Part shown: in pieces, positions 47,066-58,400 of the stretch
Numbering within the stretch: position 1 is the stretch's first letter
How the letters are laid out: every line of letters starts with the position of its first letter
Assembly: GCA_026413225.1 (NCBI GenBank)
Contig: CM048557.1
Coordinates: forward strand, 61,928,987-61,992,986
DNA length: 64,000 nt
Origin: Otis tarda
Taxonomy: Eukaryota > Chordata > Aves > Otidiformes > Otididae
Reading direction: 5' to 3'
Position numbers and translations under genes: made by a program
The notes under the pieces: generated by a model
Database searches by the model: none
What the model was told of the DNA's origin: nothing
The model's input: only the letters and a program-made list of their open reading frames with translations

Positions 47066-50000
47066 GTGCACTACATGTGAAAATAATCTGCATTAACAGA
47101 TCCAGGAAGAAAGTTTATACTACAGGATCCCCCGAACCTCAAGAGATTACCTTAGTCTTAACATTTGTATTTGCTCTCTTTCTAACAAAATGTATCCTGA
47201 ACACCTTTCAAGTGGAAGCTGGGAGAGGCCTTCTCTTTGAGACTCAGTGGTTAGGATGGTGTCCTAGGAAGTGTGAATATGCGTCCCTGTAGGCATAAAT
47301 GAGTGATGAACCTGGATTTCCTACAATCCCTGTGAGTGTTTTGCTGATGGGATCTTCACTTCAATGGAGACAATGCTGGATTTGCTATTCTCAGGCAGCT
47401 GCAGTTGTCTGCACTCAGTGGGAGCCCCGTTCTGTAGGAGTCTCCTCAATGTGTTCTGAGACAACCTCCTGTATCAAGCTCGTTAGATGTACATGGACAA
47501 GGGTCTTTTTTTGTAGATCTGTAGGCCCAGAGCATGATAGTCAGAAGTCAGAGGAACTTAACATCAGGAAATGAAGGACCTTTGATGTTTAGATACTCTG
47601 GCCCTTGGTATCTACTGAGGGAGAATGTTCAGAGCCACAGTTCCCCAGGTAAATGCTTTATCAGTACCTTATCAGGTGACCAGGACCCATCCAGTGGGGA
47701 TATTAGGTATCTAATCCTTATGTAGGCTCCACAGTTTCACTCATGTACTTGGCCCAATATGCTGAGCATGTGATGCATGCCAGCATCTGCTTCATCTCCC
47801 AGGTGATACACAGTACACAGAGGCCAAGGACTGGTCACACTGCTCAGCTTGAGCGCTCAGTTTTTGGCTGCAACCAAGCTGGAAGACAAAATGGGCCACG
47901 GGCTGTTCCTGGTCATGCCGTGGCACAGTTCGCGTCAATACAGCTCCCTTCTCTTACCGCCTAGGACATGGTGACTATGACCAAGAGGCCTGCAGGAGTA
48001 ATGTTGACCCCACTAACTCTTGACCCAGGGAGAAAATTGTCCCATGGTGGCCACCAGCAACTTAGTAATGAGGATGATCACATACAGTGCTCAGACCCAG
48101 GTCTTGCCCTATTTATTCACAGAGAATGAACTTTTAGCTTAAACTACGGAGGCCCATACTTCTGTATATGGAGATGCCAGGTTTTCTTTGCAGTATACCA
48201 GCATCCCCTGGGTGATGTTCTGTTTCTGCTACATTTCCTCCCAGGTAAGGATTGGCTAATGGTCTCATTTTACAATTTCTTTTTAGTGTTTACACCTCAT
48301 GGTGAAAAACAGGTATACTAATGCTGACCCAGCTGTGAGCACAGACTATCACCCACACAAATCTGATCGGTATATCAGGTTATAAAGTCTTTGATGACAG
48401 ACAGTATCTTTCTTGTGGCTAAAAAGGTTCCTTCTAGCCAAACCAGTCTGAACTCTCACTGACTAAGTGCTATCTTTCTGATCTCTCTATCCCTGCCTCT
48501 TAAATTAGGAGTTGGTAGGGAATTTATCCATACTTGTGCTTCTACCTGCATTGCCAAAAAGTGGGTGGTTTGACCAAACCCTTGCTACTTGAAATCCTGC
48601 TGAGGTACAGAGAGGAAAAAACAGATGAACCCAACAGATAATGTCATGGCTGGAAGTTAAAAGAATCTACATTCTTCCCAAGTTGTCAAGGGGAAATACA
48701 ACTACTGATGGAAATTGTGAAGATGAGCAACTCTAAAAAGTATTTAACACCTTCAGCTCATGCAGGTAAATCAATGTCAGCACGTAGCATGATATATTCC
48801 ACGCATATGGTGGCATATGTATATATGTAATATGTACCAGACAAGTTACATCCAAGCATTTAATTCATAAAATCAAGACCAGTCATTTTTCACCAATCTT
48901 GCAGGCAGAGAGCAACTGTCCTGCGATTCCCCTGTCCACCTATAGCATGTTTCAGCTCTGGGAGTCCTGGAAGCAAAATGGTTGGGCCCTGATGTGTTGT
49001 GATTGCTTGGTGGAGGGTCTGGCCATGTGGAGCTCATGGGGCATCAAGGCCCTGGTCAATGCACCTCTGGAGCACAAATGTCAATGGGGAAAGGCCAATC
49101 ACTAGACCTGTTTCATAAATAACATGGAGAATAATTAATGACCCCATTATAGACATAGCTATGGAAACAAATTGATTTTTGGCAGACTTTTTTTGGCAGA
49201 GTTGATCTGAAATAGCAGAGAGGGTGTTATGGGATCTGGATCTGTTTGCTACACATAACATTTGCCTGTCGACTCCTGGGGAAGCCAAGGGTCTGTACAG
49301 AGCACCAGATCACTACTGACCCACAAAGACAGGTGGCTTGGGACCGACCCGTTATTTAGTCTTCCTCCTCCAAAGGGATTAAACTTTTTGTCATCCTATG
49401 CAGAGCATGAGCCTCAAAACTTCACCTACTCTTTCTATGGGTAAAACTCAAACTCTGACCTACAAATAAGCAAATGTGCGGGCTTCTGCTAACATGCTAC
49501 GGGGATCTGTGCTGTGAGCACCTTGCTAGTGGCACAGTTCTTGGACTTGGGCTGTCTGAGCAAGTGAAAAATGGCATACTGTTCATAAATATTTTCAAGA
49601 CAGGGGGAAGAAAGGAATGATATTCATTTTGGTATTTACACTCAGTGCTTTAGCAATTGTGTTAAGATCTTTGAAGTCTGAATGTCTGCTCTCCTTTCCC
49701 TCTCTTTTCTCATTGTTATATTTTTTCCCTTTTCTTGCCTCTGCTTTTTTAAGAAGGTAAATTCAAATGGAAAGCAACAGAGCAATGAACAGAGCATTGG
49801 AAACACTGCTGCGGCCCATCAGATATGGATCACAGTGTTTAAATCTGTGATTATGCCACTAACTGATTTAACTCCCCAGAAGAAAACAAACAACAAGAAC
49901 AAAAATAATCCCCAATATCAAACCATCAAAATATTTATTTCTGGGAAGCTGGACTATCCCATAGAGATGAACAAGTATTGCTATCATGTCTGCCAAGTAC

Positions 50001-50728
50001 TTGCTCTTCCTTAGAATCTCTTCTCCTACAGCCCCTTGCAGCCCCAGACTCCATGCCACTTTTCCTTCCCATGCCTCTCAAGTTAAGTTTCGTGACTTGT
50101 TTGATAGGCTCACAGACTGTGAGCCCCATGTGCAATCCAAGAGCAACATTTTAAAGTGCCTTCTCATTCCAGGTGCCTCTTGGGTTTTTTAGGAGACCAA
50201 GTGAAGACCCATTAAAAAATTCAGATCCTTCAGTCTTTTAGTGCTCAGAAGCCTTGGCCTTCCTACACAGTTTGCACTGCATTGTAGGTTTGCCATCTCA
50301 TAAAAATAAACCAAAAGAGAAAAAAAAAAAAGAACACAAGAAAGAAAAATTATACCTTATGTGTCTCTGCAAGGAAATGACGCATATCCACCTCCTTTCT
50401 CAAGCAAGCATTTCAGAGCGGTTGGTTGAGTCACAGCTGCCCAAAGATGGCTGAGTAGTGAGCTCCAGACTTGCTTGCCCTTTTGTCATAACTCGCAAGC
50501 AGAGCTGAACCAACCACCAGTGACAACTTGACCACATAAAGATACACATCTGCCTGTCACTCTGTTCTGCGTAAGCCCACTTTTAAATAACCATACACAA
50601 AAGGCCCTGCAGCCATAGCAACACTTTTTAAACAAGCTGCTCCTCAACATAGTTTTTGTACCTTTATGTAACCCCTTCCTAGGCAAATGTAGGGGTATGT
50701 GTGTCTCTATAATTAGTATTTAAACAGG
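47066..50728. other. No gene seen
   Basis: Anonymous sequence. A TA/TG-rich patch lies at about 48807-48836, a pyrimidine-rich tract at 49686-49754 and an A-run near 50320-50331. Open frames up to 110 codons have no family resemblance; part of the one at 49682-50014 is low-complexity Lys/Asn. Confidence 0.5.
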
Positions 50729-50793
50729 CATATATACATATTGATGCATGTGTATGTATATATGTGTGGGTATATACATGTACATATATGTAA
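50729..50793. repeat. TA/TG-rich microsatellite-like tract
   Basis: Imperfect alternation of TATATACATA, GTGTATGTATATATGTGTG and TATATACATGTACATATATG. Alternating pyrimidine-purine sequence, probably a degenerate (TG/TA)n repeat. Confidence 0.8.
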
Positions 50794-51015
50794 TGCAGAA
50801 TAATGGTGATGCTCTATAAGGCACAGAGTTCTGTGAAGATGCTCAATGATTCGAAGTACTGCTCATCACCTTGTGAGGGGAGTGCCTGTCTAGAGAAGGT
50901 CATATCACCCTGTGTGCCCGTTCAGCCACCAGCCTGGCAACAGACTAACCTAGCAGAAAAACATGATGTTGGTTTTTTTTTCTGTGTTAGAAAGCTGATC
51001 TGGCTGATGGGAAAG
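50794..51015. other. Short unique spacer before CR1
   Basis: No feature recognised; contains a T8 run near 50973-50980. Confidence 0.5.
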
Positions 51016-52028
51016 TCATAGAATTCATGGAATGGTTTGGGTTGGAAGGGACCTTTAAAGGCCATCTAGTCCAATCCCCCTGCAAGGAGAAGGGACATCT
51101 CCAACCAGATCAGGTTGCTCAGAGTCTCATCCAGCCTGGCCTTGAACATTTCCAGGGATAGGGCATCCACCACCTCTGTGGGCAACCTGTTCCAGCGTTT
51201 CACCACCTTAATCGTAAAAAATTTCTGCCTTATATCAAGTCTGAATCTGACTCCTTCTATTGTAAAACCATTATTACCCCTTATCCTATCACAACAGGCC
51301 CTGCTAAAGAGTTTCTCCCCATCTTTCCTATAGGCCCCCTTTAGGTACTGGAAGGCCGCTATAAGGTCTCCCTGGAGCCTTGTCTTCTCCAGACTGAACA
51401 GCCCCAACTCTCTCAGATTCTCCTCATAGGAGAGGTGCTCCAGCTCTCTGATCATCTTCATGGCCTCCTCTGGACTCCCTCCAACTGGTCCATGACCTTC
51501 TTATGTTGGGGGCTCCAGAGCTGGATGCAATACTGCAGGTGGGATCTCACCAGAGCAGAGGGGCAGAATCACCTCCCTCGACCTGCCGGCCACGCTTCTT
51601 GTGATGCAGCCCAGGATGCAGTTGGCTTTCTGAGCTGCAAGCGCACATTGCTGGCTCATGTTGAGATTGTCATCAATGAACACCCCAAAGTCCTTCTCTT
51701 CAGGGCTGCTCTCAATCCACTCTCCACACAGCCTGTATTTGTGCTTGGGATTGCCCTGACCCACGTGCTGCACCTTGCACTCGGCCTTGTTGAACTTCAT
51801 GAGGTTGGCATGGGCCCACCTCTCCAGCCTGTCAAGGTCCCTCTGGATGGCATCCCTCCCTTCCAGCGTGTCGACCACACCACACAGCTTGGTGTCGTCA
51901 GCGAACTTGCTGAGGGTGCACTCTAACCCACTGTCCATGTCGCCAACAAAAATGTTAAACAGGGTCAGGCCCAATACCAACCCTTGAGGAACGCGAGTTA
52001 TCACTGGTCTCCACTTGGACATCGAGTA
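51016..52028 (-). mobile_element. CR1 LINE, 5'-truncated copy of about 1 kb (antisense)
   Basis: Largest mobile element in the window. The 3' end lies at 51016 (plus strand TCATAGAATTCATGGAATGG then TTTGGGTTGGAAGGGACC). The element reads leftward from about 52028, where sequence stops matching after CCACTTGGACATCGAG. It contains the C-terminal half of the CR1 reverse-transcriptase region and the last coding part. The copy lacks the 5' promoter, the ORF1 region, the endonuclease and the start of the reverse transcriptase, and carries frame breaks, so it cannot move by itself. It is the best-preserved coding CR1 here. Confidence 0.95.
51066..51461 (-). pseudogene. CR1 ORF2 fragment: C-terminal end
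   Basis: A 131-codon open stretch continuing the same element: [60 protein letters not shown] and LPTEVVDALSLEMFKARLDE are CR1 C-terminal hallmarks. It is in the same frame as the upstream fragment, but an out-of-frame segment (about 51462-51560) lies between them, so at least two indels offset each other. The natural C-terminus is passed near LSNLI; the residues after it are translated 3' UTR. Confidence 0.9.
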
Positions 52029-52031
52029 CAA
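51501..52031 (-). pseudogene. CR1 ORF2 fragment: reverse-transcriptase palm region
   Basis: A 176-codon open stretch of a non-LTR retrotransposon polymerase. It starts near the GVPQGSVLG-type motif (here RVPQGLVLG, residues 14-22), followed by [10 protein letters not shown]. The catalytic FADD box is at residues 43-46 (bases 51894-51905), then [20 protein letters not shown] and [15 protein letters not shown]. The two catalytic Asp are intact. Near residue 160 the frame leaves the family sequence (SREVILPL then CSGEIPPAV), consistent with a small deletion around 51555-51565, and it stops soon after. The initial Met is not a real start; the true ORF2 would begin about 2 kb further upstream. Inactive remnant. 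Confidence 0.9.
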
Positions 52032-53067
52032 GAGCTAGCTGGAGGAAGCAGATAGATCAGATGAGGGGACATCACTCTTTCAGCATCTCTTCATGAAATC
52101 AGTTCAGTGGATCTGCAGCCCCAGCTGTTCTCCTGGAAGAGCCTTCTCTCTCCCGTGACTGTGGAAAGAGCCTAGGGAAACAAGTTCTCCTTGTCTTAGC
52201 CTTACTAAATATCCCTCATAGTGCTTACACTAGGATTTACAACAGCTTAACTAAACAGATCACAGAACTGACTAAAGTAAGACCATGGAATTCAAGATGC
52301 ATGAATTTCCACAGTTTAACCACAGCAGTTAGTTTTAATTTCTTGTCCTTTTTTTGTCCCCTTTGCAATATGTCTAAGGAAGCATCACATGGCCCTGCAG
52401 ATTAAGGGTTCTTTGAGCTGTTTCTATTATTTGAAGAAAACTTGTAATGGGAGAGTTTCAGTGGAGAGCAATGGAACAGCTCAGAAAGAATATTAACATA
52501 CTTCCAAGTGGTATTACGTAGCTCTGACAGCTGGAACAGCTTGGACATTTCAGCCCATGCCTCTTGCAAGTCAGAAGATAAGAACACAATCCCCCTAAGG
52601 CAAAACATTGTCGTATTTCTTACTTAACACTCAGTATCCATGAAAAATGTCTTTACAAAATCACTCAAAAAATAGGAAAATAAACATTAAGTGTTCTTCA
52701 AGTATGTGTTTTCCTTAAGATGACTATTTTGCAACTTTATATATACACGGTGAATCATTTAGTCTGATTATTTAAATAGCTGCATATACACCTACTTTTT
52801 TAGCACTATGTGTCCACCTCAGAAATATAAAATTCTGGATTAATTCGTTCAAAAGCTCAGCTTACATGTCTCTAAAATGACCTGATTCATTTTTATATTA
52901 CTGAAAAATTGTCATTAATTGGGGAAAATTGTTGTATCAATTGGAACAATCAAAGCTTGATGTGAATTTATCATATCATACAATTATACCATAGAAGATG
53001 TCAGGGTAAATTGCTATGTAAGAAAAGGGAAGAATTTTTTAGTATGGACTTCACAAATCTATTTCTT
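52029..53067. other. AT-rich spacer between two CR1 copies, no gene seen
   Basis: Anonymous sequence, AT-rich from about 52610 to 53000. No gene or repeat recognised. Confidence 0.55.
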
Positions 53068-53290
53068 GACCTTAGTCGTTACAAAATTAGGAAACACTTC
53101 TTTACTGAGAGTGGTCAGGCACTGGAACAGACTGCCGAAGGAAGTGGTGGAGTCACCATCCCTGGAGGTGTTCAGAGAACGTGTAAACGTGGCACTTCAG
53201 GACATGGTTTAGTAGGCATGGTGGTGTTAGGTTGATGGTAGGACTTGATGATCTTGGAGGTCTTTTCCAAGCTAAAAGATTCTATGATTA
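53068..53290 (+). mobile_element. CR1 LINE, 5'-truncated 3' end (sense)
   Basis: Matches the end of CR1: AAAATTAGGAAACACTTCTT, GGCACTGGAACAGACTGCC, GAGTCACCATCCCTGGAGGT, GACATGGTTTAGTAGGCATG, GACTTGATGATCTTGGAGGT and CTTTTCCAAGC, with tail GATTCTATGATT. Its frame reads KIRKHFFTE before a frameshift. By the GTTTAGTxGGCATGGTGGTG signature it is a different CR1 subfamily from the 33 and 51 kb copies. Sequence at 53010-53067 may be a further diverged extension. Confidence 0.9.
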
Positions 53291-55760
53291 AAATTGTGTT
53301 AGAAAATCTGGGCAAATGAAGGAATAGTTGTTAGTGAAACATGCAAACAGGCTTATTCCTCTGCACCAGCAGCTGAGACCTTAGGAAAGAGCTCTGTAGC
53401 CTCAAAGTATGCTTGTTACAAACACAGCCCTTGTGACTGGGATGGACAGGTCAACCTTAGAAACTCACAGTTATGGGAAAGGTGTGGACAGCCATCAAAA
53501 GGTATTAAGGTGCCACAACCCGGGTAACAGTCTCTCATGTGCTTCCCATCTGCTTCACCCAAGGATCAAAATACACTTAGCTCAGTAGGAGATGCATCTG
53601 GGGTCAGCTCCCAGGGCTCGGCTGAAGGGAGGTTGCTCCTTCAGCTGTGATGGTCCTCTTGCTGATGGAAGAGCTCTGAGAAAAATGATGCTTTGCAGCA
53701 TGATCCATTGATGGCTGAAACTGCTTTAATTATGATAGCAGTGGCCAGTTACACTTTGTGTAGTGTTATTCATAGATTTATTCATAGTGGTTCTAGAGTA
53801 TACAACAGCTGGGAAGGTAACTGCCCGTTCATGCAGAAAATTTAGGAAAATTATATCCCAGGTGTCTCCTTGTACAAGATATATGCTCCAGTCAGACACA
53901 CTGTTCTCAAATTTCTTGCTGAGCTGTGTTTCATAGAGTGTCAGGGACTTCAGGGTACAGCCAGCAAACCTATCTCTAGAAAGCACTGTTGTAAAATGAT
54001 GGACTTCGGATTTTATTGAAGAAGTCTCTTCAGTTCCTGGGAAAAGCTTAGGGACGGAAAGGGATACGGTGCTAGAACCAGTCTGCACTTCTGCACACAT
54101 GTCATTTCTGCTAGTTGTAATCACCTCAAGACTCTGACCATGCTATAGATCAGACATTTGAAATCAGTCATTTTGTATGGTTCGTTGAATGTTGAAATCC
54201 TTGCAGTGAAAGAAGCCAAATTAGCTAAGACTCTTCAGATTTTTTGGAGATGTAGCAAAAGAAAAGGGTAAAAATAACAGCAAAACCATGATGGAACAGA
54301 CAACACTCTTACACAGAGTGCTCTGAATTGCAGACTGGCGTGGCTGTCTGGGGAATGAGGTGCAAATCATCCATTCAGTCCCTTGGCTGAACCACCGTCT
54401 CATGGACAGTTAAGCATGAGAAGGGGAGTGAGTGAGACATAATCATATTTTTATCCTCAGGCCCATGAGTGAGAAAGGGAAGAACCTTTAGCAGCCCACC
54501 CGCAGTGTACCAACACGTCGCTAAGGCATTACCCTCCTCACACAGAGCCGGGTAAAACCCGGGCAGCAGATTGCAGCTTTCTGCATGAGAGGTGATAAAT
54601 CAGCAGCCACGTGCTGCTTCCAAGGAGATGAAGCACAGCTCCTCTCCAGACCCACGGCTCATGTTCTGCTGGGCTAGCCAAATCCCCAGCCTGGCGCAAA
54701 TCAAATGTGTGCTCAGATTGAACCAACCAGGCTGCCCAGTACCAACCCAGGCCTTGTTCAATTTATCACTGGGATGGAGGGATGGTTGCTGGAGTTCCCC
54801 CAGCTCTTTGGATGCCTGTGACACAAGACTCACAAATTTTGGCACGTGGCTTAAAGGACAAGAGGATTAGCCTCTCTCACCTGCACTGCCAGCTGAGCAC
54901 AGATCTGAGCCTGCACTTCTGATCACGCCTGACCGCTACCAAGAGTGGACAACATGAACGTCACCTTCACCAGCAAACATCCTGAGATTTACAGGGTGGG
55001 CAGTAGGAGCCCAACCAACCATTTGGGTGTAGAGCGTGGTGTCAGGAGGGCCTGTTCCTCATCCCTGCTGCAAAAGGAGCAGCAGTCAGCCTTACCACCT
55101 GCTTCCATGGCCACGGGACAAAGCATTTGCAGCAAAGACAGGGTGCAGCCCAAGAGCTTCTGGAGCAGAGCAATGGCTGAGCCACGGCCACTGCTGGTCA
55201 GAGGGCTCCCACTGCAACGGCTCTCTGGCTAAGCTGACATTCCCCTCACCGGCACCATGTCTGAAAATTGTGTTCAGCCTGTGGAACAACCTTGGCTGCT
55301 TTTTCCTATATTACAGGCTCTGCTTTGCTGCTTTTCTCTTCCCACTAATGGGCTTTCAGATACTCAGCAGTCCTGCAATGAGATTTTCTAGACATCATTC
55401 TCCCCATTGGGGGAATATGGAAAACAAGGTACTGTAACACACACCCCAGTACACCAGCAGGCTCAGCTGGGGGCCTAGGAAAATTACACTGCTGTCATCC
55501 GCGCGGCTTCTGCCTGGAAAACAGCAGCTTGAGGCTAACTGCATCTTGGAAGGACCCCTTGCAGCGAATGCTGTCGTGATGTGCTGACGCAGATGCGCTG
55601 ACTGCGTGCATTTGCTGTCTGATGTCAGTGACTTCTGAGTCTTCATTTGGGGTTCGTTGCAAGGAGGTGCTTTGTGCTGTTACAGACCTTCATAAAGATG
55701 TTGTCGGGTGGTCTGGCCTTGCGTAGTGGAGCTTGCATTGCCTGGAACTAAACTTAGCCC
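53291..55760. other. No gene seen
   Basis: Anonymous sequence. TTATTCATAG is repeated at 53766-53775 and 53778-53787. Overlapping frames at 54.6-55.4 kb on both strands (up to 133 codons) have no family resemblance. Confidence 0.5.
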
Positions 55761-56480
55761 AGTATTTCTATTTTGAAAGATGCTGATAGAAATGCAAAAT
55801 TAATACATGAAAATTTAAACAAGGTAAAGATCTAAAAGACTAAAGTTATCCCACTATATTCATTTCAGTCCTCTCTGTATTAAGAATATTTTTTGCCAAC
55901 CAGCCTTTCCTTTAAATCAATACAAATTGATTAAAATATAGAAACTTTGGTGTCATTATTTCAAAAGAGAAGATCCATTCTTTTTTCCAATTATAGCTAA
56001 TGAACCAATCTCGTTGACTGTAGAGAGAACAACATCCAGGTGTTAGCTATAAACTTAAAGATCTGGAGTTTTCAAATCACCTTATGCTGCAAAGTTCTAC
56101 TTGTAAACAGCATATAAAGAATCAATAGCTTGTAAGTAGATAGCAACTGGTGAATAGACAGACAGGCTAGTACATGGTTAAGTAGTTTATACAATTTAAT
56201 AGCTCAGTAAATTTACTTTTAAAGAGGCTCTTAGTTAACAAAATCCTTTTCCTTGACATGTTCATATCCATATAACTCATGTTTTTCCGCAACATGTTTG
56301 TACCCATATAAATCATGTCTGCATTCAAGCTAATAATAAATTAGTGCCCTTTTATAAAATAGTAAAAAATGGAAAATTAATATAAAGTGTGATCAAACTT
56401 CTCAACAAGAGCTTTTTAAAAAATAAACTATTGGTGTGTCTGTGCATGTAAAGTTTATATTTTGCTGTATTATTAATTTT
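55761..56480. other. AT-rich block, no gene seen
   Basis: Clearly AT-rich DNA with no long frames. Contains the 36-base imperfect duplication listed separately and many AATTA/TTAAT words. Could be ordinary AT-rich intergenic DNA or part of a conserved regulatory tract. Confidence 0.5.
56256..56320. repeat. Imperfect tandem duplication, 36-base period
   Basis: ACATGTTCATATCCATATAA and following bases (56256-56284) recur as ACATGTTTGTACCCATATAA and following bases (56292-56320). Over 29 aligned bases 24 are identical. The period is 36 bases; the second copy lacks the last seven bases. An old local duplication. Confidence 0.85.
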
Positions 56481-56720
56481 ACATTAACTGTGTGCTTTGA
56501 TGTTGCCTGAATCGAACAGCCCTTTACTGCAACTGTTTCCTTTAATGTAAAATGCGTGTGGCATAATTCTCACTGCTAATTGCAACCTTATGACAATGCT
56601 CTGCAGAGCCCTGCTAACCTCGTTTAGAATAGCATAAGGAGCCTAGGCCAGCTGCTAATAGATGCATGCTAAGCCTTTTCTATTTTTTTTTTTACCATAA
56701 ATTAAAATTAATACAATCTT
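56481..56720. promoter_or_regulatory. Candidate conserved non-coding element
   Basis: A repeat-free stretch following the AT-rich block, with words such as CTAATTGCAACCTTATGACA and GCTAATAGATGCATGCTAAG that resemble homeodomain, C/EBP and octamer cores. It ends in a T-run (56683-56693). Function is inferred from sequence texture only. Confidence 0.2.
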
Positions 56721-58054
56721 AAAATGCAAGTCCTTGGGCATTGAAAGTTTGGATCTAGATCCAAATTTTTAATTTCCAGGCCAGACCCAGTTGTCGCAGC
56801 AGAGGTTCCCTGCTTTTACGGCTGATTTGTTTTGCTCTCAGAGATGTGACCTCAGCAATGGAGCAATATAAACCATGAAATGAAACATATGCTGCCCTCT
56901 TCCAGCTTTAGCTGTGATAGCGTCATTAGCGCAGGAGTACTCTCGCCTGCCCTCTTTTGATCCCACTTGCAATACAGACAAAATGAGGTTAAAGCCTGCC
57001 TTCTGACTAACTGCAGGCTGCGAGGAGCGTCTGGAAGTACAGCTCAAGGAGATGGATGAATGAGGCTCCAATGCAGTCCATATGCCACGTATGCACTTCT
57101 GAAACATTTGTTGGAGCATGGTACACACTGTATTTTCAGCTGTGATGGGAACGGAGAGACAAGCTGAGCGCACATGTAGGATGTTCGCACCGAAAGAGGG
57201 AGAGAAGGGTTCATTCCCGCAGACCCTCCAGCTGACGGCCTGCCCCGCCGCTTCAGGCTCATCCAAATGTGATCCAGTCACTGCGGCTTCACCAGCTGCC
57301 ATCTGCTCCGCGTGCTGCTGTAACACCTTGGACACATATTCGTGGCTCACCCAGCTAGGAGACACGTGTCCTACCTTGAAGCTGAGTGAGACGTCCGAGA
57401 TAGCATGTTCCCGTCTCCCAAGGAGTAAGAGCAGACACAGCAAGGGTTTGAAAAGTTCAGCAGGCAGTTTACTTCAGCTTCAGAAATTGTCACCTATTTT
57501 ATTTTATAGCTAACCCTTTCCCTGTCGTCTGTACCACCGTCACACTGCTTTAGCAGACTGGTGGCACCATCTGGCAGGAAAGGCAGATGACTGCCTTACA
57601 CACATATGCAAAACTTACACAAATTCTGCCTTTTTGCCATTTAAATCCATGTTTTTATTTTCTTCCAAGGATGGAAGGTATTTTTCATTCATACTGCAGT
57701 GCTACACTTCAAACAATAAAATGACATCTTTACTGATGATTAATTTCATTTCACAGAGTTTGGGACATGGAGACATCCACCAGGGACTTGGTGTCTCCTT
57801 TTGGGGGCAGATAACTTAATCTACCTTTAATTCTGTTGTCCCCTGTGCAAAGTGCATTGGTGACCACTGCTCCATCTACCTTGGAGCCCTTGTGAAGCTC
57901 ACTTGGAGAATGAAGAAGCAAGACCCTTGTAATTAAGAAGCTACAAAGATGTTAATTATTATGATTCAGTGTTCTTTCAAATGCTGCTTTAAGTGGGGAT
58001 TTGAGTTTTTAAAAATATTTTTGTGCTAATGGTTTAATTGTTTTTTTCCTACAG
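56721..58054. other. No gene called; contains the longest open frame (201 codons)
   Basis: The minus strand is open from 57443 to 56838 (201 codons) but shows no domain, conserved motif or splice framing. The plus strand is open over part of the same bases (131 codons, 57118-57513). In 64 kb one such frame is expected by chance, so it is not called a gene. Confidence 0.45.
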
Positions 58055-58157
58055 GTTTGTTAAGTGTCAAGGGCTGTGACTTAGAATTGAAGCACACTTC
58101 TAATGGAGTGTCTGACCTTTCAACAACCTCACTGAACAGCACCGACGAAATTTCCAG
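58055..58157 (+). other. Candidate exon with a GC donor (unproven)
   Basis: Preceded by a strong acceptor (TTGTTTTTTTCCTACAG ending at 58054) after a T-rich tract with TGCTAAT as a possible branch site. From 58057 one frame is open: LLSVKGCDLELKHTSNGVSD then LSTTSLNSTDEISR. At 58157 CAG|GCAAGC would be a GC-type donor, as used by a small share of introns. Without it the frame reads four more codons to a stop at 58168-58170, so a terminal exon is also possible. No family is recognised; the other two frames close quickly. Confidence 0.22.
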
Positions 58158-58161
58158 GCAA

Positions 58162-58400
58162 GCTAATTAATACACTGCTACAGCACCAGTCGGGTGTACC
58201 TCTAGCTGCTTAACTCTCAGCCAAGAGAGGATGAAATCCTCCTGCCCTCCCCACACCCACCTCTCACTAACAATAATGGATTTGAGACCTAATCAGGCAT
58301 TAAAACAGAGGATTAGTGAGCTGCAAACTGCAGCAATCACGACTCGGTTTGCAGTGCATGCAGGAGACTGGCAAAAATGACAAGGCATGTTTTCAGTAAA
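58162..58400. promoter_or_regulatory. Candidate conserved element with paired bicoid-type homeodomain sites
   Basis: CTAATC at 58289-58294 and GGATTA at 58310-58315 are the same bicoid/OTX/CRX-type core (TAATCC) in inverted orientation, 15 bases apart. CATTAAAA and TAATTAA cores are nearby. No repeats interrupt the segment. This arrangement suggests an enhancer, but conservation and activity are untested. Confidence 0.25.

Noticed and set aside
47241-47262. tRNA A-box-like words (CAGTGGTTAGGATGG)
   Set aside because: No matching B box at the right distance and no cloverleaf can be drawn; at most a scrap of a tRNA-derived SINE.
49686-49760. Long pyrimidine tract followed by AAG, like a splice acceptor
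   Set aside because: The downstream open frame soon becomes low-complexity Lys/Asn and no donor or known peptide supports an exon.
56838-57443. 201-codon minus-strand open frame
   Set aside because: No domain, motif or splice framing; the opposite strand is partly open over the same bases; one frame of this length is expected by chance in 64 kb.
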